A DNA stretch of 64,000 nt, from assembly GCF_026230105.1 (NCBI RefSeq), contig NC_079485.1, positions 25,525,572 through 25,589,571 on the forward strand, in the 5' to 3' direction. Made by a program: the position numbers and the translations under genes. This DNA is from Diorhabda sublineata (lineage: Eukaryota; Arthropoda; Insecta; Coleoptera; Chrysomelidae). Under the pieces are notes generated by a model that worked only from the letters and a program-made list of their open reading frames with translations, ran no database searches and was not told the origin of the DNA. The first letter of the stretch is position 1. The number at the start of each line of letters is the position of its first letter. This document shows positions 27,101 to 42,100 of the stretch, one piece after another.

Positions 27101-30100
27101 GTTGTAGTTTATTTCAGATTTAGTTTAAAAAGAAAAGAAAAGAAAATATGTAGAAATCCTTTGTACTCTCTCCCATTATATCTATCCATTCTGCTGAACT
27201 GTTTGCCATTCTAGAAGCAATTTTAGAAAATTGGATCTAAGAATAACCTTATCTCAAAGTTCACTAACGGCAATCTGGGAACAATATCCCAACCATCCTA
27301 TTACCATTCATATTAAGAAGGAGCTACTCATTCGTAGAAACAACAAGAAAATGTTAATTTCATGTGGGTTCCACCCCCCAAGGGAATAGAGGGAAATAAA
27401 AGAGTAGATGGATTAGCAAAAAATGCATTCAGCGAGCAATCAAGAGTAACTTTATAGTACATACCGATTTCAAACCATTTTTTAAGAAGTAAAACCAAGA
27501 AGAATGGCAAGGAAAAGCAAATCAAATCAACACGAACTTACGAAATTGTTAAAAATTATCAAGACCATAACTCCAACCATATAGGTAGAAGTGAACAAGT
27601 AATCCTCTTCCGTCTAAGAATCGGACATACTCTTATCACACATTACTACCTCCTAGCGGAAAACACCCCTTAATTGACTGTTTACAAAATGACAATGAAC
27701 GAAAAATTAATTATCACATTCACTGGAAAAGTTACTACACGAAGACCCAAAGAAACTTATGAACTACCTGAAAGACTGCAAACTAAGCAATAGAATCTAG
27801 ACTTAACGATCTAATACATTATACCTTAATTACACGCAAACAACCCTGCGTGGTTGATGCGTAAAAAAAATTTTAAAAAGAGGACCTTGGAGAGAATATT
27901 ATTTTCTGAAAAATTTATGTCGAAAACAGATAGCCTGTAAAATTATTGTTGAACTGTAGAAAAAATCGCGATCTTTTCGCGAATCCCATGCATTTCAGTA
28001 TGCATCTCCACAAATAGATAGAGTAATCTTCTTTATTTTTACGTCTTCTGAAAACATAAAGTTTTGAACACACGACAAACATGCCAAAGTTTTTTTCAGT
28101 TCGTCTTCATTTGTGATTATTTTATCTATTGAACCCGGACATTAATTGCGAAGCTCCAGGAAATGAGATTTTAGGGCAGGCCAAATTTTTATGAATCTTT
28201 CAACAGCAGGGCCAGGAGATAAAAGTCTAGTTGTTACATATTTCATTATTCCTACCACTTCATCTCTTTCTCTTCAAATTGGTGTTCCAAGCCTAAGACC
28301 TACTAAAGTCACCCAAAATTTTTAGTATCAAACTTCAATGTCCACTTTCATTTTATTGGTACTATGCTTTGCAGCATTATGGAAAATATGTATAAATTGA
28401 ATGAGTTTCGCCGAAGTTTACAGTCCTATTATCAAAAGAAAATGCTGATACTCTATTTAAAGATAATATATTTTTCTCCATAGTGTCTTAATAATTAGTT
28501 ACTTCATTTGCTGGTTGCATTCTACGAAATTAAAAAGACGATTTTTAATCTCTATATCAAAGTATCGTATGCAAATTTGAAACGGTACGAATACGGGATA
28601 GGGTTAGTCCCGCCGGGACATCTCAAACTAAACCTAAACCACGGGACGTCCCGGGAAATACGGGATATCTGGCAACCCTAGTAAAGAATCAAAAAGAGTA
28701 ACTTCGTTCCAAGTACATTGTGTAGATATACTCATTTTTTTGTATTTTAGGATTATGTTTACCTCTACATCCATGGTGCAGATGCATACGAAAAAAAAGG
28801 CTGGGAATCAGTTGTATTTAATATGGAAGAAAGTTTAGTAGATTATTTACAGGCGGAAGAAGAGTGTAGGGCACAATGTGAAGGTCCTTTCGATCATGGA
28901 TGGTATCCAGATTTTATAGCATCCATTTCAAGTAAGTTTTTACGTAACAAACCAGACAGACATGATATATAGCTAATATTTCTAAATCTAATCTTATACT
29001 TTGTTTGGATTGATTTATTTATTTTTTAGTTTTGTCTATACACACTTTTCAAAATTACTTGACAATCTTAAATTAAGTTCAAAAGTTATAGTTATTTTAG
29101 TGAAGTAACTTTTGTTTATCTCAATATTATGATTAAACATTGCTCTTTGATTTTATGTGACTCAGCACCACTAAAGAGTTACATGCTGACTTTGAACGCG
29201 TTTCCAAAAATTCGATGGACGTTGAACGCGCTAGAATTTTCGCAGACGATTAAACATTACTCTTTGATTTTATACGACTCAGCACCACTGAAGAGTTAAA
29301 TGTTATGCTGACTTCAAACGCGTTTCCAAACATGTAAAGGACGTTGAATGTGTCAGAATTTTCGCAGACAATAAAAAATGTCCATAAAATCGCTTAGCTT
29401 ATCGTAAACTGACATTGTATGATCTAGCAAAAGACTTTTATACATCACTTTTTCTGATGATTAATTTTTGAATGTATAAAAGTATGTTGTTAAGAATTAA
29501 CCAAAAAACTCATATATTTTTGAATTTATATAAATTTTCATATTGAAGATTATTGGTATTATGCTTATGAGAAAAATGTTAGCTAAATACGTCTTGTTAC
29601 TAAGCATTTAACAAATTTTTATATATTGTTACATTTCTGTCAATTTGTATAGTTTTCTTTTAGATCATTTCACAGTATGCTTAAAATGCAAACAGGCATG
29701 TAAAAAAACTTTGAGCTCATTAAATGGGGAAATACATGATGATTTATTACCTAGTCATTATCACTACTTGCAGTATGCCTATTATAAATGTGAGTATTGG
29801 ATTTATATAATTTTGATTCTCGAATTAATTTTGTATGACTAATAAGTATGGTAGTTACCTACTATGGATACAAATTTGTGAAGTTGCAGAAAAAGTCACC
29901 ACATATTAGAGGAAAATGTTCTACCGTACCTACAATCACACTAGTGTATACTCGCCAGTTAGTAACGTTATGGATGTTCATTTCCTTTTAATATAATGGC
30001 TAGCACTTTGATTCGACTTGTCACCTTCTTCCATCATTATGTAATTATTCACTTTGTGGAGGTGCGATTCATAGTTCATAGTAGTATTGTGGGCCGTTGA

Positions 30101-33100
30101 GCACATAGGCCTTCAGTTAGGCCCGTCTTGCTCCACTTGACGTTATCAAAGGCCGATGTCCTTTAAGAAGCTGAACCCTTTGACGTTATTAGGTAAGGTG
30201 TGAGGTTTGCCCAAGTGTTTGAACTACGCTCGTGGAGTGCTTCGTACTCAAGGACACTCCGGATCGTTCGTAATGCCCATGGTGTGGAGATATCGTCTTA
30301 GATGACAGTTTCATATTAAAAGTCCGGTCACTAGTCGGATTTCGCACGTTAGTTGGAGCAGTTGCTTGATGTGATCCGCACAAGGTGTCTCTATCCATCT
30401 CTGCTAAGCCCACCTTGAAAGCAGACCGTTGAGAGACGCGATAGCAACATTTTTAGCTACATCATTGATGAGTTCTGGGCTCATGGCTGAGTCCTTCGAT
30501 CTCAATCTGGTGAGTGAGTCCGCCTTGTCGTTTGCTTTGTTGTGATCGGGAAAAAGATTAGCTTATTTTTGGGTGTCCTCCGAAGAACTCTGCTGCCAAG
30601 TCGTTCCTCCTGGAGTCACCAATCCACTGCTTCCCCTAAGTGATATGTGCTTCCAAACCTCTATCGTTAACGATCGTAAACGCCATTTGGTCGCTGCCCA
30701 TCAAATGATTGGGCAATCACCTGTGGCTTGCGTCCTGATTTTTGCCTGGCCAGTTGATCCAGCATGCAGTTCTTTGTGGATGTTCAGCCTGTATGCTGTC
30801 CTCATGGTTTCGATGGAGATACCATTATTATAAATAATACTACAATAAAAATTTTCACAATCTAATGCATAACTCCCAATCAATAGAAAACATTTTTCAA
30901 TATAGCGTTGCATTCATGGTGCCATTACTGCTGCCCAGTATATTTTGAGTATGGTCAGCATCACTTATGTGACTAAATTTTCAAAAAACTATTTATGTTG
31001 TTGATGGTAACTTAAAACTATTCATGTTTTAGTGGGTAACCTTAAAGCAGCTTGTCAAGCTGTAGCCAGTTATCTTTTGTTTTATCCAGATGATGAAACC
31101 ATGCTAGATAATATGAGGTACTATTATAAACAACCAAAGATTCAAAAAGATTATTTTCATCCCAGAGAGGTAAGTCCCTGATTTTATAACGTCTACTTTA
31201 TAGTCAGGATTATGAAAGTAAGATTTGAAAGAATGAAATATTTGATCTGAAAGTGAAAAAAATTTATTTCACACATTTTTTAATTTTCAGGAAGCTACTA
31301 GATATGTACAAAGACTAATTTATGAAAACAGAATCTTAAAATTTGTGAATAATGAATTTAAAGAAATTGCATCAAAAACAAAAGGCGAAGAAATAAAGGT
31401 AAATGTGTAGATATTTAGTTAAATTTGAATTAAAAAATTGAACAGTGTCAAATTCTGTGGGATTAAATAATTTATACTTTTATTTTGTTTTAAATAAGAT
31501 TTTGTAATTTTAATCATTTTTAACAAAAAATGATATAATCCTTTAAAGGAAACGATATGTATTCCGTATTCCTGAATAGTTAGTATAAATAAAAACTAAC
31601 AGATTACACAGAAGATGCTTTCAGTTATTGCATCAATATATTATTATCAGGGTTCATGCCCTGCTTTTGCTTTAAATAGATTTAAAAATGAAAAGCTAAA
31701 TCTATGTCGTATTTCAAATATTGATTGCCCGGATAGCGATAAAGAAACAAATCTTTCTAACAAAAGTCAATTTTTAAAAATCTGTTATTGATTACTGTAT
31801 AGTTGCATATAGGATGCCATGACAAAATGATAAGAATTTGTCGCGTGTTAGTAAATTGATAAGTACTCAGCAAAGTTGTGAAGACATGAATAATTGTTCT
31901 GATTGTAGTCGCCATAAAATTTTTTTTAGATTAAGTAGAAAGTAATTTCGTTTTATGCAAAAATCCTGAAACATATTCTTCCAGTGTTAGAAACAGGTCA
32001 AAGTTTTTAATTTAGATATAGTTTTTCAATAAAATAAAATAATAAAAATGAAACAAATGAAATGTTATATTCTAATCTAATGAATAATTTAGTTATTCAT
32101 ATATGATAAACTTTAAAGTGAGTATAATGATAGACTTTTTAAATTTTGTTTTATAATAGGTTGTCCAAAAAGTAATTCCCGATTTTTATAGTAGTTAGTG
32201 TTGGTATCGTCGGTATATCGATAATCATTGAGCTAACTTTATGTAAGTTTTGAAGGTTACATTTTTCCAAAGAGAGTTTGTTAGTTTTTAAAATAAGTAA
32301 AATAAACTATGCAATGTATTGCAAACACGCAGAGAAATTTGTGCTGTTTATAGTGACAATAAATGATCGTAACGTCTGTAATTGGTTTGAACGTTTCCAT
32401 GGTGGAAAAATTTGACATTCCATATCACTGAGAATTTTGCAGTCGAGATAGATCGAGAAATAAGCCTGTTTGGAATCATTTGAACTCGACGTACAAAAAA
32501 TCTACAGAATCTCTATTGAGTTCACTGCATGAAATTTTAATTAACCGTAACAAAATCTGCAATACTTTTTGAAAACTAAATGAAGTGGAGCAGTTTCTCA
32601 TGATATTAATAACGGGCGAGGAAAGATTAATGAATATAAAAATTTGTAACTCAACAACCGTTATCATAGCGAAGTGAAGGGATACAAAAACTGCAAACCC
32701 CTTAATGACGGCCAGGAAGAAGAGGTCTTGTCTATGATACCATTAGAAAGGAATTATATACTATGAAATTCTGAAACCTGCTCAAAAAGTCGACTCATTT
32801 ACTATATTGTTAACAAATGGAGGTAATTCAAAAGAAGCGCCTGGGACTAATCAAAAAAACAGATATCAGATTGACTGAATTTGGGCAGTTTTAACGCACC
32901 CACCGTATAGTTCGGATATTGGACTATAACTTTAAATAAGAAACTTTATTGATGGAAAAAAATTGGGCAAAAAGGATACTTTAAAAATCATGTCGCCACA
33001 AAACTACAGAATCGATGTAATTTTGTATTTTCAATCAGTTACATCATTTTGCTAGCCGTTACCATTAAACATGGATGCAGTAAGATGGCACAACCCATCA

Positions 33101-36100
33101 TAATCGATCGAAAGTTTACCCGTGGTTAAGGAAATGTTCTCAAACAAATTGACCTCTCCGAAGACACATTTAATGGCCTCCCCGCAGCCCAGAACTATCT
33201 CCAGCTGATTTCATTTCATGGGTTTGTCTTAAAAGTAGAGTCTACGTGAACAAACCAGTAACAATAATCTACTTAAAGAAGATTTGTCAAGAAATGGGTA
33301 AAGTACCCAGCGCTATGTGTAATCTAAGGATTAGGATTTAGGAACGCCAGCGGAAAGATGGGGGCCACTTGGAAGACATTATTCTTAAGAAATATTTTGC
33401 GATTTTATGTCCTTTATTATGAATAAAGGTTTTTTTGGATAAAGTGTGTCTTTTTTTTCATGGCAATACAAAAAATGCAAAAATACATGGTAGTCTATGT
33501 TGACTATGTTGAGGTCAAAGTTAACATTTTTTATATTTTGATACAAGAAGAATAATGCTCGTTATATAAAATTTTGTGTCGTTTTGAAATTGAGATGAAA
33601 AAGTTGTCGATACTTATCGCCCGTTCTATACTACTAACCGTATCTATATTAAGCAAACGGTTGAGGGGCTCATATTGTACCTTTGGACATTAACGAACTG
33701 TATTTAATCATTTTTGGTAGCATGTGGTTGATTTATTAACTCTGTACTTTAACTTCCAGGGTGTATCTTCTGAAATTGACAGTACTGCAACTGCTAATTC
33801 TTGATTTATGCTTTTTGGACTACTGCTCTGTTTTAATTAACATGTTGAATATTAAATTTGTACATGTGATATGTGTGTATAAAGTATTTTAATAATAAAT
33901 TATTTAAAATATTCCTACTTGTATTTTGATTAACCCTTGAACGTGAATATCTACATTTATCTATAACACTTATCGCTTAACTGAAACTGAGACAAGCACT
34001 GTTAACTCACGCTTAGACCTTTCTGACTTCAAGCGAATATGTATGGAAAGGAATTTTTTGTATAACTGTTATAATATTGACACTTTCAATGACAGTGTAG
34101 GTAAAGTGACGTTTACAAAGTAATGCAACTTCTAAGTTTTATTGGGAACAATATACAATTTGATATCAAACATTTCAATGTATGAACATTAAGATGAACA
34201 ATTGATGACATAAACCTTCTGATTTAGAAGATTTTTAATTAGTCGAGATGCCAATTTCATCAGCATTAGATGTCAATTCAAAAAATGAAGTGGATGTATA
34301 GCTGCAGTTTGCATTAGACATAATTATTTCAGCAATTGCCATTTTATGAATAATATATATTGATCGATGTAGCTTTCAGCTACTGTTGTAGATTTTCAAC
34401 CATCATTCGTGTTGGTTATTTACGATATATTTGCGCACGACCGTTCGGGTTGCGCCAGTTAAATTAGCTATTAGATCTACACGGCATAGATTATAACGTA
34501 GCTAGATTATTCAATTGGTCGACTTTTTTTTTAAAGTATAGGGCGACAGCGAAGTATTAAACATTTTCTTTTGGATAAGTAACAGCACATGTTGTATTAA
34601 TTTAGATTATTATTACTATATTATGTAATTATAATTTTTTTAGAGGTTTGCAGCACTGCAGATCTTATGCATTAGCCTTCCTGCCTAAACGTATTTACAT
34701 CGATAGTAGGCACAGTAAATTTATGATTTTTTATTTTAGAGACTGATTACAGTTTTTGGAATTTGAGCAATCAATTATTTATATATTCATTTAATATCAT
34801 CTACTAATGAATCGTACAACTTTTCACGTTGACAGACTCCATATACTCCGGAAATACTAGAAATTTTTACCAACAAGTATTTTTATCTAGCACCTAATTT
34901 AAGAACCTTTGCTCTAGTTCAACGTAATTTTTCTTTTTTCTTTTTAAGAATACTATTTACTTACATCGACCCCATTTTTAACCATCGCACTTTATTTTAT
35001 CATGAAAATTGGCGAGCTGCATACTTTTTATTTCACTTTCAGATATGACAAAAACGGGTTCACAGCGGTTTTTGATTTTAAACCTTTTACGAAAGTTAGA
35101 GTACGAAGATTTTCCCTGAAGTACCTGGCCCAACAAAGAAAACACAATTTTGGCCATTTCAATAACGGATGTGTGAGCTGGTGCATTGCCTTGAAACATT
35201 TTCTTCTTAACCAATTGCGGCCGTTTTTGCTTGATTTCTTCGCTGAAACGTTGCTAGAAGTTCGAATAATACTCGCCGTTTGGAGTTTTTTCTTTTTCAA
35301 TGAAAACTATCCCACGTGTATCCCAAAAAACAGACGCCATGATATTGCCTGCAAATGCAACTGTCTTTGCCTTCTTTGGAGCCGGTTCTCCCTTTTCAGT
35401 CCATTGTTTTGATTGTTCTTTTGTTTCGGGCGTGAAGTGATGAATCCACGTTTTATCCATAGTTATAAAACGGCACAAAAAAATTCAGCTTTATTTCTGT
35501 GAAACATTGCCAAACACTCGATGGAAACATCTACACGACGCTGTTTTTGCTCAATTGTGAGCAAATGCGGCACTCATCTTGCGCACAGGTTTCTCATTTC
35601 CAAATTTGCAGTTAATATGCGATTTACCGCATTTTTAAAATGCCTATTATGCTCGAGTACTTTCAGTCGATCCAGTACCGATTTGTGGATTTTTTTTAAC
35701 ATTTCTGGATTCATTTGGTCGACCACTGCGATTGGTCTACGCAGGTCGCACGGCCTTGTTTAAACTGTGATATCCATTATCTAACTGTTAATAACGAAGG
35801 AGCAGTCTCACCCAGAGTAGAATCTAGTTCAGCGTTTATATTGGTTGGGATAAGTCCTTTCAAATAAAAGTATTGTATCACAGGTGGATCAATTTTTTCC
35901 ATGTTTACAAATTCACTAAAAACGTTCATTATTGATGCCTGTCAAACAAATACTAAACAACGTGGCGTCTTTAAACTTGAAACTTCTGCTGTATACATTG
36001 TGTACTTCATAATATATTGGTATTGTTCAAGCAACTAGCACCATCTCTAGGTCAGACCAGGTACTTCTGGGGCCATCCTCGTATGTAACCATACTGCTGA

Positions 36101-39100
36101 GCCGATTTTTATTGAAAAAGGAGGTTCATAATACGAAGTTCTAGAGAACGGATTATTTTTGGAAGATGTTCAGGGGTGTCCCCTGAATGTAAATCCAAGT
36201 GGACGTCATGAGGGGGCGCCCTCGCCAGTTTGAAGCGCTGAAATTGAAAACCTATGCGTTATACAAAATGAGTTTCAAATAAAAAAGATGACTAAAATTG
36301 TTGTCTATAAAAATAATCTCCACTATTTTCGTCTTAATTTTTCAAGATGGTAGCTTATGCGGGCACCACCCCCCACGAGGCCTTCCTGGATTCACCGATA
36401 AGAGACGTAAAAATGTGATTTCATTGAAATACTTTATCTATTTTATTACCAAAATAGGACAGTTATACCAAAAATTTGTATTACATTTGTGTTGCAAGTA
36501 AATTTTATTTGCTTGATGTCCATTTATGTAAATATTTTATGTTGAAATATACCGATTTAAGTAGAGCCCCTCACGCTTTTTTACATAAAAAAGATATCTT
36601 GTATTAATCACTCTACTCTTATTATAAATGTTGAAAAACTATTTTTGTTTTTGTTTGCTATTGGATTGGATATATGAACTCTTAAGCCGGGTCCACATCT
36701 CACACGTAAACTTCAAAACATCCTTTTACAAATTTTTTTTCTAAAAATAAAACAAGTTCACTTCAATTAAATAGTCTGTTCTATCAACATGTATACCAGT
36801 GACTTCTGTGATTTACTCGGACCATCAACATGGAACTTACCGTTTCGGTCTGTAGACGAGATTTTTCAGATAACCAAATGTTATTCATCGGGAAAAATAC
36901 ACGTTCAACTGGAGCAGTTATTCCTGCGAGGCACATCCCAAATTCAACTACCTTCAGAATTACATCATAGGAAATGACTGCTTTGCTCAGCTTGGAATAA
37001 ACTTGTTTCCACCTTTTCTCAACTGCAGTTTTTACCTTGTTTTTATCAACTCTATTCCACTCAGATATATTTCCTGATACTATTTCTTTGACGCACTGTT
37101 TCTTAATTTTCATATTTACGAAGTTGTTTGATCTGGTTCTCATCAAACGCAAAGAGGCTGCTTTGGATCTCATCCCATGACGTAGGGGTTTGTAATAAGA
37201 CCTATTGTAGTTTGTGAGCGCCACAAGAACTAATTTCCAACCTATCTAGGTAGTCTCTAGTACACGAGAAGAAATAAGGGAGAGGGAACTGATCTTGGTG
37301 CCGTCTCACTACCCAAAAGTTACACGTATGAGGAATCGGCGCAGTCGAGCTTAACACACATTATATACACTCCACAAAAATTATCGCTTCACTCATTAAT
37401 TTTTAAATATTTCAAATGTGTTTGAATTTTATTAATATTACGAATTAAAACACCAATAGATACGCCTTTGCAACATTTATTTTATATCAGTTTAATTTAT
37501 AGTGGACAAAAATGTTGATTTACCAAAACATAGAAAATATCAAAAAAATTGTACAAAACATCAATTCAAAAAAAATGAACGGTGCTTAAACTAAAACCAG
37601 CCAATGAATTTCTTATAGAGTGTGTTGCCGCCGCTCGCTCTAATTACAGCTTCCATTCGTGTTGGAAGGCTTCTAAACAGGTTCTGGACGTATCCTTGCG
37701 GAATGTTTTCCCAGAAGTTAAAAAGACTATTTTGAAGATCATCTAGTGTTTTTATTGGTGCCGGATGTTGCTGAATTTGCCATCCTAGATGGTCCCAGAC
37801 ATGCACGCAGACGTGCAGGCCAATTCAGGGTGGGTATCTCGACGTCTTGTAAGTACTGCCGAACCACTCTAGCAGCGTGAGGACGAGCATTATCGTGCGT
37901 TAGCACAGAGTTGTCACCGATATGAGGCATATATGGCACTACATGAGGTTCTAGGATATTGGTTATGTACGTATCGGCATTTAGTCTTCCATCATTCGCT
38001 GGTATTAACTCCGTGCGATCCGCGGAAGAAATTCCTCCCCAAACCATGATAGAGCCACCACCTAAGATTTCAGTTTGACAAAAATTAACCTGATCATCAC
38101 GTCGCCTATATACTGGGGCACGCCTTTCTGATGAATACAGACAAAATCTTGATTCATCTTGCTACTCGATGTTCTCTGGTAAGACGTGGACCTCTAGCTG
38201 GCACTCTGGCTCGTACACCTGCTTCTCTCAGCCTATTTCGAACTGTTTGTAGGCTTATTCGGACATTACGAGCAGCCAACAGATCTGTTTGCAGCCTTTG
38301 AGTGGGGGTATGCCTAATTCTTAACGCTAGCTGTTAACTGTTTCTTGGTAGCGAATAACAACTCTGGATATGGTGCTTTGTTGAACTCCAATTACCCCGG
38401 CGACGTATCTTTGATAGCGGCCATCTTGTATGAGCGCGATGATTCTAGCGGCTTCTTCATTCGTTACATGTCTTGTTAAACGTTGAGGCACGTCCATTAT
38501 TAACAAAATAAATTAAAAATTTCACTCTACATTAATACAATTTGCTTAGAAAGTTCTCGATCTCGATGCATTCTCCAAGACAGAAATGATTTACTCGAGC
38601 ATTTTTGCTTCCAAAAAAATTTGTAATTGTGATATTTTTCGCCCATGATAAGAAAGCAGAAATATCTATTGAGTTGATACATATACAGATTGTCCCAAAA
38701 AACTAAAATTAAGTATTAAAAATATCTTAAAATAGCAGTGCTGCGATAATTTTTGTAGGGTGTATATATTAACATACATTTTTTCTAAATCTACTTGAGA
38801 ATTGATTTCATTATTAATATTCTAGAAGTGAATCTAAATCTTTATCGAATGTGTAATAAGAAATTACCAAGAAACAGTTTTTACTTATTTTATGAAACTT
38901 AAATAATTCAAATTTTCGTATTATTGGTAAAAAACGGGACTTTCCATAAACCGACAGGACAACCCCAAAAGGCTAAAATAACTGTCCTGTTCAAAATGTG
39001 AATAATTTTTATTATGCTCGTTGAATAATATACTATTATTGAGCAGAAATTTATGACTATAGGAAATAAGCAAGAGTGTTGATGTTGCTATGACTGCTGA

Positions 39101-42100
39101 AGATTTGAGAGGTTCTAGAAGAATTGTTTTAGACGAAATTTCCACGAAGAAGGAATGCAAGATGATTATGGAAATAGCTAAATATTTTGCGATCCTAGGA
39201 GATGGTTACGAAGGCAGAATATCCCCACACACAACGATGGAGAAATTTGAAGGAATTACATTGAGCCGAGTAGCGTTTTTAACTTATTGTAAAATGTTAC
39301 AATCAAAGTATTTGAAAATATTTTTATACGTCACTGAACAAGCAAGAAAATTAGTTCAACTACACTTCAAAATTGAAAAAGAATTATATTTCTCTTTTAC
39401 TCATCTTGTCTGCAGATCGGCTTTACCAGGTAGGTATTAAAAAAATACAAAAAAAGAAATTGTATATATTGTAATTATTCAATTGGTTATTAAAATTATA
39501 CAATTTTTTTTTAGATTCCCCTTATGCCAGAACCGATTTCAGTCACAAAATTCACGCAGATAACTGCATCATCATGAAAAACATGACTTGTATTAGGGAT
39601 TTTCCGGCTTTTACCTGGAGAGAATATAGTGCTATATTATATTTAAACGACGAATTTGAAGGAGGGGAATTTATTTTCACTTCAGATCCCTTTGGTGAGA
39701 ACGTTGAGGTAAAAGATCAAAAACCTTTTATTTCAGATCATTTTAAAATCCTCAAATTTCTACATATGGGTGTTTCGGGACTTGACGCAAAAATTTCGGG
39801 AGTAGATGACGTGAAAATAATGGGGTGACTCATACGACCACTTGTTTCTGAGTGAGAGAGGCATTTGAAGTTGCGAGATCAGAACGTATATTTCCTAAAT
39901 TATACATTCGATTATCATGAAATTTTGATGGATTATTACGTATGTCAATGTAGTGTGTTTGACGGACTAAATAATTTATGATAATTCTCTTCAGAATGTC
40001 TCATCATGGCGAACGATTTCCTTGGCATGTACAACGATCTAAAACTCTATATATCTCCTAAACCATCAATTTTATCGAGCTAAATAAAAAATACTTTTTT
40101 GTTAAAAATCAATTATAAAATTCATTACTGCTCTCTTCAGATTATATATGTTGTTCCTTATAAAAGTTATAGACATACGTAATCATCCATCAAAATTTCA
40201 TGATGATCGAATATATAATTTAGGAAATATATGTTCTGATTTCGCAACTTTAAAGGCATATAACTCAGAAGTGAGGAGTCGTATATTTTCACGTCATCTA
40301 CTCCCGAATTTTTTGCATCAAGTCCTGGAACACCCTGTGTAAAGTCTCTTATTAAAATATAAGTATAACCACTGATATAATGGGATAGAAAGGAACCTAT
40401 TGTATAACTATGAGTTAATCACTTCGTTCAGTTTCTGAACAACAACGAACGTTCACATCATGATCAGACCTCAACTCTCTAATTTTTCTAAGCTTAATGA
40501 GGGATTATTGTTTTATGTATTCACCTTTCGCTGGATTATTTAGGAGATACTATGTAGATACATACAAAAATTAGAAATATGCAGACATTATTGAAAGTTA
40601 TTTATTTGTCAGTTGTCAATATATTATTTTATATGATGGAGATTAGTTTTGAATTTTATCAGACCAGTATTGTATAATATTTTTTGCACAAAAGTCATAA
40701 GCGTTTTTATTTAAGTTAACTCACTAGCAACACTCTTGGACTCCCCACATTTTCTAGATTTAAATGAAACAAAATTCTGCCAATACTATTCGTGATTTCA
40801 TTAACACATTTTGCAGTGTGGTCGAGAATTATTGTCCTTAAAAATAAATTACTCCAATTATGAATTGAACAATTGGTCAACGTCTACGGGATATGGACTA
40901 GTATTGTCCATTGACTGTGCCTAAATCATCCTCAAACAAAATATTTCGACCCCTCCCTCTAAAGGAACATCTTTTCTATCTAATCCTGGAATCAACAGAA
41001 AAAAGAAGGTTTGTCTACTGCGACAAAAGCCAATTTTTGTGGTCTCTAGGTCACGGTAAGTGGGCGGCTACGTATTGTCTAGTGAGTCTAGAAACCTATA
41101 AAGATATTGCTGCATTTCTATCAAATTCCAAAAAAAGTGAAAATGGGAAGTTGCCTAAACTCCTATCAGATCTTCGATAGACCATTTGGGGTTTACTTGG
41201 ACCACATCACTGATCTAGAATTTGTTCTGAGGACAGGGTTAGTTACGTTGAAGTTGTGCCATACAAAATCGATTCTCTTCATCATTTGTTACTGTTCAGA
41301 CATAAATAAACTGAGCTCACGTCGCGATAGTAGAGATAGCTTCTTCTATTTTAGTATTTTGTCATTTTTAACTAGATCATATGGAAAGTTAAATTCTTCA
41401 TTGGTTATTCTAAAATACACGTGAAAAGTTTTGGATCACTTTATATTACTTAAACCAAACGAAGAAATTCGTTCAGTTCTTCTTCTTCCGAGCTCAAATG
41501 GTAGACCCAGATTTTGTTTTTTTTAATTTTCCTCCTCGAGAATAATAAAATAAACCTCAGTCCATATTTTCTCTTACCAATCTGAGGAACTGATTGAGTC
41601 AGCACTTTTCATGATTGAAAATTCACAATACAACAACACAGCGTGAAACCAAAGGAAAAATTGTCGAATGTACATCTTGATTTGTGCAATAAATTATGGA
41701 AAATGATAATTTGATTACTGATCATTTGAGTATATCAAGTATTTTGAGAAATTCGGTGATATGACCAAAATTGTTGATGCAAAGTGAATGTTCTTTACCT
41801 ATAAAGTAATGAATAAATTGTTTATTTTGAAATTTGAAAACAACCATCATCTTATATTAATCCTCAGCTAATAGCTGGTTATAAATTTTGCTTTACGAAA
41901 ATTCCTATAGATTTTTTATTATGTTTTACAAATGAGACCCAAGAGTTTTGCTGGTATGTGTATTCTATATTTTAGGTTGAAGTAATCAATAAACAGTTTT
42001 TTTATTTTGCATCAGAGTACAGTATATCCCAAGTGTGGCAGATTGGTAGCATTTTCGTCTGGTCCAGAAAATCTACATGGCGTAAAAGCTGTCAAGAAAG

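Noticed and set aside
39709..39828. Continuation of leprecan exon 8 beyond 39708 (VKDQKPFISDHFKIL...)
   Set aside because: The family needs YPKCGRLVAFSSG right after this point, which is supplied in phase by 42016; the continuation runs into the transposon arm at 39763.
40911..41180. 89-codon frame as a host exon
   Set aside because: It lies in the last leprecan intron, resembles no leprecan segment, and exons 8 and 9 join directly in frame without it.
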